Made by a program: the position numbers and the translations under genes. From positions 1 through 39,667 of the forward strand of contig CANNEP010000022.1 of NCBI GenBank assembly GCA_947503655.1: 39,667 nt of DNA. Reading direction: 5' to 3'. This document shows, one piece after another, positions 21,062 to 29,192 of the stretch. Numbering within the stretch: position 1 is the stretch's first letter; every line of letters starts with the position of its first letter. The stretch is from an uncultured Microbacterium sp. GTDB taxonomy: Bacteria; Actinomycetota; Actinomycetes; Actinomycetales; Microbacteriaceae. The notes under the pieces were generated by a model. The model saw only the letters and a list, made by a program, of their open reading frames with translations. It had not been told where the DNA came from and did not search any database.

Positions 21062-23754
21062 GCCGCATCCTCGGCCTCCATATCGATGAGGTCGAACAGC
21101 GTTGGCGCGTTCGCCTCGTTGTCGTGACGCGTGAGGTAAACGACCGAGTCGGCCACGCTCACCGGGTTAAGTTCGGAACCAAACCCGCGACGGCCCTGAC
21201 GGACAGCCTCAAGAACGGTCGAGCCAAGTCCGCTGAACGGATCCGCAACCAGCTCCCCAGGGTTTGAGTACATGGCGATCAGGCGGCGGGGAATGTCCAG
21301 CGGGAACGGGCAGATGTGCGCCTCAACTTCACGGCGGCGCTGCTCACTGTTGAGCGTGTCGATGCGCAGAACGTCCGTCCACACGTCACCACGCCACGAA
21401 CCCGGCACCAGGGAGGCGAACGTGCCCGGGAGCGCGTTCTTCGCCGCGAGACGGTCAGCGAGAGCAACGTGCGCTTCGTAGTCGTACACGGTGCGCTCTG
21501 ACTGAGCAGTGAACAACTTCGCCCGCTTACCCACTTCGAGTACCGCGAGCTCGTCCACGCTCAGCAGACGGTCACCGCCCGTGCGCCACTCCGCCGCCGC
21601 GTCGATCTGCCACTGCCCTACCGAGTAGTCCGCGCACGCCTGGTCAGGGTCGCACGGCCCCCACTGCGAGCGTGGCTTCTTCTTCTTCAGCATCGGAAGG
21701 TGCACTGCGCACATCTTTGTGACGGGCGTATCAGCCCACCCGTTCGAGCGGTTCGTCTGTGGCTTGTGGAACAACAGAACGTATTCGGGTGAGCCGACGC
21801 CCATGCGGGAGTGATCCTGCAGCATCTGGGAGTACGACAGTCGGTATGTCTGGTTGTTCTCGCGCACGACGTCCGTGGTCACGGTGATCATCCCGAAATA
21901 GTCGAACCCGTGCGACGTGTAGTGCGCGATCGCTTCGGCGTGCATCGTGTCGAACGTGTACACGCCAGTGCCGGTGACGGAACCGTAGAGCGGGAAGTCC
22001 TTCACGTGCACCGCGAGGATGCGTCCCGGCATGAGTGCCTTGTGCAGTGACGGCGTGAGGTAGTCCATCTGCCACCAGAACTGCCCGTTGTCGTCGACGT
22101 GCCCGAAGTCGGCGTAGTTCGGTGAGTACTCATACTTGCCGCCGAACGGGATGCTGGTGACGATCAGCCCGACCGATTCCGGTTCGACATGGTCGCGCCA
22201 CTCAACGACCGAATCGTTCAACGCGATCCGCCAGTCCTGACCCTCGAACGTGTCCCGCTCCATACCCATGGCGCGGGCGAGCTCGGAGGACACGGCCGTC
22301 GCGTTCAGGCCGAACTCGCGGATCACTTCGCTCATGGTGTCGGTGAGAGCGTCATCCTCCTGCCACTTCGTCAGCAGGTTGTCTTTGACGTCGGTTTCCG
22401 ATTCGCCGTACAGCAGGTGAACGCGGCAAGCGTTCATCTGCCCGAAACGGTGAATGCGGTGGATAGCCTGCACCGTCTGCTCGTACTTGTGCGTCACGCC
22501 GACGAACACAGCCTCAGAGCACTGCTGCAGGTTAAGGCCACGACCCAGCATCATCGGCTTACCGATCAGCGCGTACGTCTCGCCGACGAGCCACTTGCGC
22601 AACTCTTCTTCGACCTCTTCATCGGACTGAGCGCCACGGATCGATGAGTACGACAAGCCGAGGTCACGCAATCCGGCTTCGAGCGCATCCTGTTCGTCGT
22701 TCAGGTCGCACCAGAGGATGATCTGCCCGAAGCCGCTGTCAGCGTGTTTGTCAACGATCTGCATGGCCTTCGCGACGCGCGCATCCATCGTGTGACGCTT
22801 CTCGCGCGACGACTCCACAGCAGACTTCGCGCCAGCACGCACGAGAACGCCCTGACCGTTCTTCTCGACCTGATCCGACTGCAGGTCAACCTCGACCTCT
22901 TCCCACAGCACTTCGAGCGGCGGGAGCGCATAGCCTTCGTCGGCGTATCCGAGGTCGCTCGGGCGCTGAATGAAACATGCCCACGTGTTCAGCCACAGCA
23001 TGAACTCGCGTTTCTTGTGCGGGTGAATCTTGAGATTGCCCGCCTTGGACGAGTCGCGCTTGAAGAATCGTGTGAGCGCCTGCCCGGTGTCCATGATGCC
23101 GAGGAACCCGGCGTAGTGAATCAGTTCCTTGTGACGGTTCGGTGCCGGTGTTGCCGTCGCGACGAACCGGAACGGCACGTTCGCGAAGATCGGTAGGAAC
23201 CGCTGATAGGTCTCGGAACCGAACGAGCGCAGCACGGCGGCTTCATCGAGTGACACCGCAACGAACAGGTCAACGTCGAGTTTGCCGTCTCGCACGGACT
23301 CGTAGTTCGTGACGTACAGGCCAGACCATTCCGGGTCGACCTCCGCCGTGGAACGGATGAACCGCACCTCCGTGTCGAGAAGGTTCCGGCCGTCAGCGAT
23401 GATGTCGAACCGCACACCGAGGGGCGCGACGATCAGGCCGCGGCGTGCGTCGATGGTTCCGAACTTGCCGCGGCGTTCGGGCCCATGCTCAACGATCAGT
23501 CGCAGAATCTCCAGCTGCATGACCGACTTGCCGAGGCCGTAGCGGGCGAAGATAGCGCGACGGCCACCGTTGACTGCCCACTTCACAATGTCGGCCTGGT
23601 GCGGTTTGTAGTGCTCGTGGCCGGGTCGCATGATCGGCGACAGCCACTCGTCTTTGACCTCGAAGCCGAACGAGCGGTCAAACGCGACCTTCTCGCGCAA
23701 GAAGTCGTCATAGGGGCGGCCGTCATTGCCGGTGTTGAGGGTCAAAAGGGTCAT
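21058..23754 (-). CDS. Fused SNF2-like helicase and DNA methyltransferase
   Basis: An 898-aa protein with AGGAG upstream of the ATG at 23754. The N-terminal half is a superfamily 2 helicase: ARYGLGKS (Walker A, about 70-77), LIVAPLG, DEAA (170-173), TATPAPN (200-206), and motif VI AIHRIHRFGQ (430-439). The C-terminal half has methyltransferase motifs in beta order: IVTSIPFGG (catalytic motif IV, 531-539) and ADPFSGLGST (motif I, SAM binding, 837-846). Motif IV carries SIPF where amino-methyltransferases usually have (S/D/N)PP(Y/F), so activity may be altered. The fusion is known from phages, where it may modify phage DNA or counter host restriction. The middle (about 540-830) is long and of unknown function. 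Confidence 0.85.
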   Translation of the reverse strand: MTLLTLNTGNDGRPYDDFLREKVAFDRSFGFEVKDEWLSPIMRPGHEHYKPHQADIVKWAVNGGRRAIFARYGLGKSVMQLEILRLIVEHGPERRGKFGTIDARRGLIVAPLGVRFDIIADGRNLLDTEVRFIRSTAEVDPEWSGLYVTNYESVRDGKLDVDLFVAVSLDEAAVLRSFGSETYQRFLPIFANVPFRFVATATPAPNRHKELIHYAGFLGIMDTGQALTRFFKRDSSKAGNLKIHPHKKREFMLWLNTWACFIQRPSDLGYADEGYALPPLEVLWEEVEVDLQSDQVEKNGQGVLVRAGAKSAVESSREKRHTMDARVAKAMQIVDKHADSGFGQIILWCDLNDEQDALEAGLRDLGLSYSSIRGAQSDEEVEEELRKWLVGETYALIGKPMMLGRGLNLQQCSEAVFVGVTHKYEQTVQAIHRIHRFGQMNACRVHLLYGESETDVKDNLLTKWQEDDALTDTMSEVIREFGLNATAVSSELARAMGMERDTFEGQDWRIALNDSVVEWRDHVEPESVGLIVTSIPFGGKYEYSPNYADFGHVDDNGQFWWQMDYLTPSLHKALMPGRILAVHVKDFPLYGSVTGTGVYTFDTMHAEAIAHYTSHGFDYFGMITVTTDVVRENNQTYRLSYSQMLQDHSRMGVGSPEYVLLFHKPQTNRSNGWADTPVTKMCAVHLPMLKKKKPRSQWGPCDPDQACADYSVGQWQIDAAAEWRTGGDRLLSVDELAVLEVGKRAKLFTAQSERTVYDYEAHVALADRLAAKNALPGTFASLVPGSWRGDVWTDVLRIDTLNSEQRRREVEAHICPFPLDIPRRLIAMYSNPGELVADPFSGLGSTVLEAVRQGRRGFGSELNPVSVADSVVYLTRHDNEANAPTLFDLIDMEAEDAA

Positions 23755-23900
23755 GTTTTCTCCTGGGTGGCGGCGTGCCGCGCGTGGTTGTACGCGGCAC
23801 GCCAAGAAGGGTGAAAGGTTGCGTCGCGGTCAGTGGCGACGAACCAGGGTTTCGGTGCCTCCACACGGATGGGGAGGCGGCGCACGACAGGGCGAGTCAT
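23751..23900 (-). CDS. Small unknown protein, 49 aa
   Basis: Starts MTRPVVRRLPIRVEAPKP, then WFVATDRDATFHPSWRA, ending AATQEKT. It overlaps both neighbours by ATGA. It is basic. No domain is recognised. It fills the gap between the coiled-coil protein and the helicase-methyltransferase gene. Confidence 0.6.
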   Translation of the reverse strand: MTRPVVRRLPIRVEAPKPWFVATDRDATFHPSWRAAYNHARHAATQEKT

Positions 23901-24292
23901 CGCCCGTACCCGCCCACCTGATACGCGGTCGCTTGAACCTTGTTCAGGTTGAGGAAGCCGTACAGCTTCGCGGTGAGCGCTTTCTGCAGCTCTTCGGCGG
24001 CGTGCAGAATCTCTTTCGCCGTGTCGAACTCGTGCTTGTAGGGGAGCGACGCGAGGTCGGCCTCGGCGCGACGCAGGGTGACGGTGTCCTCTTTCGAGCG
24101 GAGCATTGCTTTCGCCCGCTCTTCAATGAACTTTCGTTCCGCCGCGTACCGGTCAGCCCACAACTGTTTGATGACCGGGACAGCGTTCTCGAGGCGGTCA
24201 CCGATTTCACGGATCAGCATTTCGAGTTCGAGGGGCGAGACCGGGGTGTAGTCCACAATCTCGCCCGTCGACAGGTTGGCGATTTCAGTCAC
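23897..24292 (-). CDS. Coiled-coil early protein, 131 aa
   Basis: Starts from a GTG (MTEIANLSTGEIVDYTP) that overlaps the RecT stop by 8 nt. From about residue 20 to 115 it is one long charged helix set (IREIGDRLENAVPVIKQLW, RYAAERKFIEERAKAML, AAEELQKALTAKLYG), ending YQVGGYGR. It sits next to recT, so it may be a recombination or single-stranded-DNA accessory factor; no catalytic motif is present. Confidence 0.68.
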   Translation of the reverse strand: MTEIANLSTGEIVDYTPVSPLELEMLIREIGDRLENAVPVIKQLWADRYAAERKFIEERAKAMLRSKEDTVTLRRAEADLASLPYKHEFDTAKEILHAAEELQKALTAKLYGFLNLNKVQATAYQVGGYGR

Positions 24293-25130
24293 CTTGCGCC
24301 TCGCCGCGTTCAACAGCCGCGTCATATTCGGCGGAAGCCTCCGCCTCGTAGTCGGCTGGTTCTTCCACGACCTCGGCATCAACCGTGTTCGCTTCACGAT
24401 CCAGAACACCGGCACGAGCCGCCCAAGCGAGGCGCAGCTTCTCCGTACCCTCGCCCTTCTCTGCGAGGCGTGCGCCGATAGCGTCAAGGTCAGCGCGAGA
24501 CTCTGCCCCCGCGATTAGCGCCGCCCAATCCTCCGTCGGCTCTGGGTCAGTCACCTCAGCGGTGCCGTCCTCGAAGTCCTCAGCCGTGTACAGGCCAGCG
24601 AGTTGCATGGGGAACGCGCGGCGGAAGGCGTGTGATTCGGCGCGGATGCCGAGCATGTGCGACGGTCGCTTCGTCCAGTTGTTGCCGTTGCCGCCGAACT
24701 CCGCGAATGTGACCGTCTGCACCAGTGGGCGCGACACTCCCTTGCGGTAGATCGCTACTCGCGCCGCGAACGGCTTCGAGGGCGGAACATCAGTCCATGG
24801 CCCGTTCTCTTCCGCCTGCCACTGAATCGGGTCTTGCCCGTCGTATTCACCGGAACGCTGCGCGACAACACGCATGCCGTCGATGCCGACGAGGACCGTC
24901 CACTTGCCACCCATGATCGCGGCGTAAATTTGTTTCGCCGTCGGGTCGAGGCCGGTGATGCGGCAGGCGTTGATGAACGCGGCCATGATGCCGGAGGGCG
25001 CATACATGCGCTTCGGGCCGTTCGCGCCGTTCTCCGTCCACGTGAGCCCGGCGAACTCCATCATCGCCGCGGTGTCGGCGTTCCAGGTTGCCGGAGATAC
25101 GGACTCCGGAAGAGCAATCTCTTTCGTCAT
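24285..25130 (-). CDS. recT: RecT-type single-strand annealing protein
   Basis: A 281-aa protein starting MTKEIALPESVSPATWNAD. AFINACRITGLDPTAKQIYA, then GGKWTVLVGIDGMRVVAQR and RAESHAFRRAFPMQLAGLY are the diagnostic RecT-family segments. It pairs complementary single strands in phage recombination and works with the 5'-3' exonuclease encoded just upstream. An acidic, Ala-rich C-terminal tail follows (about residues 205-281). Its ATG overlaps the exonuclease stop as TAATG. Confidence 0.93.
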   Translation of the reverse strand: MTKEIALPESVSPATWNADTAAMMEFAGLTWTENGANGPKRMYAPSGIMAAFINACRITGLDPTAKQIYAAIMGGKWTVLVGIDGMRVVAQRSGEYDGQDPIQWQAEENGPWTDVPPSKPFAARVAIYRKGVSRPLVQTVTFAEFGGNGNNWTKRPSHMLGIRAESHAFRRAFPMQLAGLYTAEDFEDGTAEVTDPEPTEDWAALIAGAESRADLDAIGARLAEKGEGTEKLRLAWAARAGVLDREANTVDAEVVEEPADYEAEASAEYDAAVERGEAQGD

Positions 25131-25750
25131 TAGAAAGGCACTTTCTGTGAGACAAGGCGTGCCGCGTCGAGCGCTTCCACGACCTTGTGAGCAATCGGAA
25201 CAATCAGGTCAGTCGCGGCAACAATCGCCGGATGATCCCGTTCAAAAGGAATGGTTTGCGGGTCACGGCGAAGCACCCACAGGCCGTCGTGTTGCACGTA
25301 CTCGCCCCAGACGAAGTTCACGCCGACCGCTTCCGGCACACACAACAGCTGCCAAGCCATCTGCCGAATCTCTTTCGGCTCCGGCCCGTTCACGACCTTG
25401 TTGTGCTTCGCTTTCGTTTCCGCGAGACGCATGCCGCGCTGGTCGATGATCACGCCGTCGGGGGTTGCGGCGAACCGCTCATTCCCGACGGCGTGAACAA
25501 ACAGGGTGTTGCGGGTAGCGCCAGCCCACGCGAGCAGGTACGGCTCCTGACGGTTGCCGTTCTCCGTGGTCGCGTTGCCGTTGAACGTGCGCGGTGTGAG
25601 AATCTGCCGCACATACGTTTCGACTGATCCGGGCTTCGCGAACTTCGCCGCCGTGGATGCGCCGATGACTTTGTCGTGCACGTTCAGCCACGACTCGCGG
25701 TCATCCGAATCAGCGAGCGTGCGTCCGAGGTGCGCGAGCGTGGTACTCAC
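25130..25750 (-). CDS. YqaJ/RecE-like exonuclease
   Basis: A 206-aa protein from a GTG that overlaps the upstream stop as GTGA. It has the YqaJ/lambda-exonuclease layout of the PD-(D/E)xK superfamily: NRQEPYLLAWAG (early Glu, about 69), AATPDGVI (Asp about 98), and LAETKAKHNKVV (E-x-K, about 111-113). A C-terminal helix follows (DHPAIVAATDLIVP). It resects DNA 5' to 3' to give the single strands that RecT anneals. Pairing with RecT and an SMC-like ATPase is a common phage recombination cassette. Confidence 0.88.
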   Translation of the reverse strand: MSTTLAHLGRTLADSDDRESWLNVHDKVIGASTAAKFAKPGSVETYVRQILTPRTFNGNATTENGNRQEPYLLAWAGATRNTLFVHAVGNERFAATPDGVIIDQRGMRLAETKAKHNKVVNGPEPKEIRQMAWQLLCVPEAVGVNFVWGEYVQHDGLWVLRRDPQTIPFERDHPAIVAATDLIVPIAHKVVEALDAARLVSQKVPF

Positions 25751-26004
25751 GACCCCGCCCACACTTTCGAGTCCTCGATGCGGTCGAGTTCATTGAACGT
25801 CACATCATGGAAAGTCGCGCGGATGCCGGGGATCGGGCACGGAAGTTCCTGTTTGACAATGACCGTTTCAACGAGCGCGCCGCATCGGCATTCGCTCAGG
25901 TCGTAGTCGAACTTCTCGTCGCCCTGCACGACATCGTGACGGTGAGTGATCGTCTCCCACTTGTGACGGTTGAACCGCTCATGGAACCAGCGGCGCGCAC
26001 CCAT
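25747..26004 (-). CDS. Unknown protein, 85 aa, with Cys pair
   Basis: Starts MGARRWFHERFNRHKW, then ECRCGALVETVIVKQEL, ending DSKVWAGS. Its ATG overlaps the ATPase stop (TAATG) and its stop overlaps the exonuclease start (GTGA). The CRC and basic N-terminus suggest nucleic acid contact. The role in the recombination cassette is unknown. Confidence 0.65.
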   Translation of the reverse strand: MGARRWFHERFNRHKWETITHRHDVVQGDEKFDYDLSECRCGALVETVIVKQELPCPIPGIRATFHDVTFNELDRIEDSKVWAGS

Positions 26005-27407
26005 TAGAAGCAGACCTCGCACGTGCAGTGATCCCGGCCGCCCGACTGGCACTTCTTGCTCGCATGGTGGGCGGGGCCGCCAGATACGCGGTACGCCTCG
26101 CATGTACCGCATCCCGCGACCTCACCTTTCGGCACGCTCTTCGGCGCAGCTTTCTTGACGCCCTCAAGCTCGCCGTCGACGATGGTGAATCCGATCTGAC
26201 GGGACTCGTCACGGTCACGCTCCACGAGCACCGTGTAGCCGCGTTCGTCGGCCAACTCGCGCACCGCATCCAGGCTGGACGCGTCGAGCAGGTCACCATC
26301 CTTGACGATGACGAGCTTGAGTTTCGGATCACCAGCAGTCGCAATCGCGAACGCCGTCTTGAGTCGTGCAGCCGAGTTCACCTGGCCGAAGGGGATGCCG
26401 TCGAACGTCACGCCCTCGTCATCAACCGACAGACCAGCGACCGGGAAGGTTGCCTTCGCGAGTCCGTCGCGCTTCGTCGCCTCAATGCTGTCCAAGTTGC
26501 CCTGAGCAACCGCGTGAGCATCCTCAGCCAGTTGCAGAGCCTCGCCTGCACGGATGTGATCCTGCTTCGACCGCACCGCCTGATTGATTTCGTCAAGGTT
26601 CCGCAAACGCTCCTGGATCGGGACAAGATCAATTGGTTCCGCTGAACTATCAGCCAGCGCGTCCGTGCGTGCCGCTTCAAGGTCGGCAAGGTCGGCCGTG
26701 AGACGTTGAATCTCCTCCCGAAGGCGTGCAATACGTTGCTCATTGCTCTCGATGTTCACCGTGTACTCGCGGAGTCGCTCCGCCGCGCGCTGGATGTTGT
26801 TGTTGTGGTTCTGCGCTTCCTGCAGTTCTGCCACGATTTCGGAGGGGGACGTTTCTACTGACGGGGTTTCGGGCTCAGGCTTCGGGATCGCGCTAAGCGC
26901 GCCCTGCAGCCGCTTGACCTCGCGCCCCGCCTCGACACGCGCCTCGAGAGCCGCGGCCTTCTTCCGCGCCAGGTCTTCGAGGTCGAAGGGGAGTTCCACC
27001 TTCGCGAGCAGAGCGTCGCGCTGCTTCTTGTCATCCATGTTGAGGAAAGCGACAGGGTCGAAGATCAGGCCACCCGTCAACTCCCGCACCAGCTCCGTGG
27101 GCTTCGAATACTTCGCGCCGTCGAGGGCGGTGACGGTGAGGGTGCCGGAGTCGTTCTTCGTCCAGCGGCGAGTGATGCGGTAACCAAGCTTCGAGTCCTC
27201 GAACACGGCCTCCGCAGTTGCCGCACCGTCCTTGATGGGCTTCGGCGTCAGGCGGATACCTTTCGGGTCGAACAGCTCCACGAACGCGTCAATGAAGCTG
27301 GACTTGCCTGCGCCGTTCGCGCCAGCGATGACGACGAGGGAACCGTCGGGGGAGAGGGTCACGCTCTTGCAGCCCTTGAAGTTTTCAACACTGAATGTCT
27401 GGGTCAT
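26004..27407 (-). CDS. SMC/SbcC-like AAA ATPase
   Basis: A 467-aa protein starting MTQTFSVENFKGCKSVTLS. Walker A GANGAGKSS (29-37) follows the 'F.V.NFK...' start typical of RecF/SMC/SbcC ATPases. The middle (about 155-310) is coiled coil (LQEAQNHNNNIQRAAERL, then EEIQRLTADLADLEAAR). The distal half has PFGQVNSAARLKTAFAIA, an ABC-signature-like helix, then KLVIVKDGDLLD as Walker B-like region without a plain catalytic Glu. The C-terminus (CGTCEAYRVS, CQSGG, CTCEVC) is a zinc site. It probably acts with the RecE-like exonuclease and RecT. Confidence 0.83.
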   Translation of the reverse strand: MTQTFSVENFKGCKSVTLSPDGSLVVIAGANGAGKSSFIDAFVELFDPKGIRLTPKPIKDGAATAEAVFEDSKLGYRITRRWTKNDSGTLTVTALDGAKYSKPTELVRELTGGLIFDPVAFLNMDDKKQRDALLAKVELPFDLEDLARKKAAALEARVEAGREVKRLQGALSAIPKPEPETPSVETSPSEIVAELQEAQNHNNNIQRAAERLREYTVNIESNEQRIARLREEIQRLTADLADLEAARTDALADSSAEPIDLVPIQERLRNLDEINQAVRSKQDHIRAGEALQLAEDAHAVAQGNLDSIEATKRDGLAKATFPVAGLSVDDEGVTFDGIPFGQVNSAARLKTAFAIATAGDPKLKLVIVKDGDLLDASSLDAVRELADERGYTVLVERDRDESRQIGFTIVDGELEGVKKAAPKSVPKGEVAGCGTCEAYRVSGGPAHHASKKCQSGGRDHCTCEVCF

Positions 27408-27574
27408 GATTGTTCTTTCTTGTCTCGCGGTGATGCCGCGTAGGCGAAACCCCAAGCGACAGCACCAAGCAGGGTGAGGCCGTCAGGGTTGAGGGTGAAG
27501 AGCGCCGGCATGATGAAACCGGCACCCAGAAGGAGAAGGCCGAGGGTGAGCGCGCCGCGCGTCGCGGTACTCAT
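27404..27574 (-). CDS. Small membrane protein, 56 aa
   Basis: Starts MSTATRGALTLGLLLLGA, then GFIMPALFTL, with a second hydrophobic span (LTLLGAVAWGFAYAAS) and a charged tail (PRDKKEQS). Two transmembrane helices are likely. It overlaps both neighbours by ATGA. The role is unknown; a membrane protein beside recombination genes is curious. Confidence 0.65.
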   Translation of the reverse strand: MSTATRGALTLGLLLLGAGFIMPALFTLNPDGLTLLGAVAWGFAYAASPRDKKEQS

Positions 27575-28038
27575 TCCTCAGCCGTTTGAAGGTTGCGTTC
27601 GTTGCCGCAGTAGCCAATGAACTCGATTTCGTAGCGCATGCGATCCTCGAACACGATGCGGAACCAGTGCTCCGTGCCGCAGGACTCGCAGTAGGTGTGC
27701 TCGCCGTCGAACGCGTGCCGCCACAACCCACGGGTTGTGAGGTTGTCGTCAGCGTTCGGAGCCTTGTGGCGGCCAGCGGAGACCACGACGCCGCGCTCAA
27801 CGAGTTCGGCGCGTGCTGATCGGAATCGCGCGGCGCTGAACGGCTCGAGGGCTTTCGCGAGCGGCAAGATTTCCAGGTCATCGAGCGGCAGGTAGGACTC
27901 TGCGAGAACCTGCTCCACGATCTGCTGCGACCGCCATACTTGATGCGTGGTTCCGTCGGCTGCCATGTGTGATTCGACTGGGTCGGTGCGGCGTGCGCGG
28001 GGGCTGTCGCCGTCCATCACGATCTGCGGGACGCTCAT
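27571..28038 (-). CDS. Winged-helix early protein, 155 aa
   Basis: Starts MSVPQIVMDGDSPRARRTDP, then SHMAADGTTHQVWRSQQIVE. RRTDP..SH.AAD is a motif found in many actinophage early proteins, followed by a winged-helix region (PFSAARFRSARAELVERGVV). The C-terminus has YCESCGTEHWF, a zinc knuckle. It likely binds DNA and may regulate the early operon. It overlaps both neighbours by ATGA. Confidence 0.75.
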   Translation of the reverse strand: MSVPQIVMDGDSPRARRTDPVESHMAADGTTHQVWRSQQIVEQVLAESYLPLDDLEILPLAKALEPFSAARFRSARAELVERGVVVSAGRHKAPNADDNLTTRGLWRHAFDGEHTYCESCGTEHWFRIVFEDRMRYEIEFIGYCGNERNLQTAEE

Positions 28039-28316
28039 TTGAAACCCAACGCTTCCCGAACGTTTGCCCGAAGAGGGCCGATGGACACGCGCCGTTCAGT
28101 CGTGAGGCCTGCGTCGATGACGATGACCTCTTCGCGCGCCAGGCCCAAAGCGATCAGGTTGGCGATGCGCTGTTGCTCAACGAGCGCGAGAACGGCCTGA
28201 GTGTGTGCGAGCGCTGCGACAGCCGCCGCGCCTGCGAACTCCCAACTTTCGAGGTAGGTCGCCACTGCCTTCATGTTTGTGACCGCGTCTGCCGCGTGGT
28301 CGATTCGTTCGCTCAT
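28035..28316 (-). CDS. Unknown helical protein, 93 aa
   Basis: Starts MSERIDHAADAVTNMKAV. Almost wholly helical (EFAGAAAVAALAHTQAVLAL), with a C-terminal beta turn (EEVIVIDAGLTTERRVSI). The ATG at 28316 overlaps the upstream stop as ATGA. No family is recognised. Confidence 0.66.
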   Translation of the reverse strand: MSERIDHAADAVTNMKAVATYLESWEFAGAAAVAALAHTQAVLALVEQQRIANLIALGLAREEVIVIDAGLTTERRVSIGPLRANVREALGFK

Positions 28317-28474
28317 ACGATCACCACCGCGATCACCAGCATCACCAGAGCGATGACTGCCGTGTTCGTCGCGATCCAAAACATGATCGGGTTCCGCGAC
28401 CGCACCAAACGCAGCGGCGGGTTCTTCGCGTACGTGTTCTCCGCGAACTTCGGTGCAATACTGTTCTCAGGCAT
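28313..28474 (-). CDS. Small tail-anchored-type membrane protein, 53 aa
   Basis: Starts MPENSIAPKFAENTYAKNP, a charged head, then one hydrophobic helix (FWIATNTAVIALVMLV, then IAVVIV) at the extreme C-terminus. AAAGGGG lies about 8 nt before the ATG. Its stop overlaps the next start as ATGA. It is the second membrane protein at the head of the early operon. Confidence 0.68.
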   Translation of the reverse strand: MPENSIAPKFAENTYAKNPPLRLVRSRNPIMFWIATNTAVIALVMLVIAVVIV

Positions 28475-28499
28475 CTGTGGTGCCCCTTTCTGTGTGATT

Positions 28500-28521
28500 C
28501 GCCCCGATACCCGTCGGGGCG
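28500..28521. terminator. Hairpin with plus-strand T tract
   Basis: CGCCCCGA and TCGGGGCG form a perfect 8-bp stem around a 6-nt loop. On the plus strand it is followed by TTTCCGTTT. On the minus strand, the direction of the surrounding genes, no U tract follows, so it may act as a mild attenuator or RNA-stability element there. Confidence 0.5.
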
Positions 28522-28528
28522 TTTCCGT

Positions 28529-28615
28529 TTACTGGTTGTCGAGTTCGCGGATCAGGTCTTCACGAATCTCGTGAAGAATGTCGGCGAGCTCGTCAAGAAC
28601 TTCTTCTCGAGTCAT
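28529..28615 (-). CDS. Very small acidic protein, 28 aa
   Basis: Reads MTREEVLDELADILHEIRED, then LIRELDNQ. AGGAG about 8 nt before the ATG is a good ribosome site, and the peptide is a regular charged helix. Its coding DNA contains a perfect 8-bp dyad (28558-28576). It is the first gene of the early operon. It may be a leader peptide or a small regulator. Confidence 0.5.
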   Translation of the reverse strand: MTREEVLDELADILHEIREDLIRELDNQ

Positions 28616-28936
28616 GTGCGACTCCTTCCGTTGAGTACCCCCGCCCGGTTTTGCGCCGGGTCATCCGTTCTCAGGCACGAGGGCCGGCAGTTTCACCACG
28701 TACCGGTGGAAGATTTGGTAAGCGGCCGGACTCACGATCCGACCCGCCGCGGGGACATACCCGCGGTCTTCACAACCCGACGCCTATCCCCCCGCTCGGG
28801 GCCTCCTGCACGTCTGGACTGCTATCTCTGTGGAGTTATCCCTGACCCCCTTAGCCGCTTGGTTGGCGGGATGGGGATTGGCCGCGTCAGGGCGCGACAA
28901 TTACCGCCCTCTGATGGGCGGAAGATTTACGAGGCT
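28616..28936. other. GC-rich structured non-coding stretch before the early operon
   Basis: No coding frame with support is seen over 321 bp. Perfect short stems are present: 28644-28648/28656-28660 (CCCGG), 28747-28753/28760-28766 (CCGCGGG), 28790-28793/28798-28801, and 28904-28909/28916-28921 (CCGCCC, 15 bp past the Cro-like stop, possibly its terminator). I could not fix a promoter in it. It shares GCGGTCTTCAC with the stretch at 7042-7052. It may be a long leader for the early operon or an RNA gene. Confidence 0.45.
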
Positions 28937-29185
28937 CTAGGCCGCGTCTTCTGCGACGAGGTACACCTCAGCGAGCTCGTGGGCGGTCGTTCCGGCCAGA
29001 GAAGCGATGTCGAAGAGCTCACGCACGGTGAGTGCTTGGATACCTTTCCCGGCGTTGAACTTCCGGTCGAGCGTGGTGCGTGGGATGCCCGTCTTTCGTG
29101 CGGCGGAGTGAATGTTCTCCCCAGCAGATTCGAGGGCGGTTCGCGCCTTGTCGGCTACTGCTGCCGCATATTCCGTGCTGTCCAT
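28937..29185 (-). CDS. Cro-like helix-turn-helix protein
   Basis: An 82-aa protein starting MDSTEYAAAVADKARTALES. HSAARKTGIPRTTLDRKFN, then IQALTVRELFDIASLAG is a helix-turn-helix of the XRE/Cro type. It is the first leftward gene from the switch. The ATG at 29185 lies 7 nt from the -10 TAGTGT, with no ribosome site, so a leaderless transcript is likely. It would compete with the repressor at the operators and open or tune the early operon. Confidence 0.8.
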   Translation of the reverse strand: MDSTEYAAAVADKARTALESAGENIHSAARKTGIPRTTLDRKFNAGKGIQALTVRELFDIASLAGTTAHELAEVYLVAEDAA

Positions 29186-29192
29186 GCTGACA

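Noticed and set aside
28694..28790. tRNA-like arms, including an anticodon-arm-like CCGGACTCACGATCCG and a TTTGGTAAGC segment
   Set aside because: No T-arm with TTCRA loop, the D-arm is too short and the acceptor stem needs a bulge. It is best treated as part of the structured gap.
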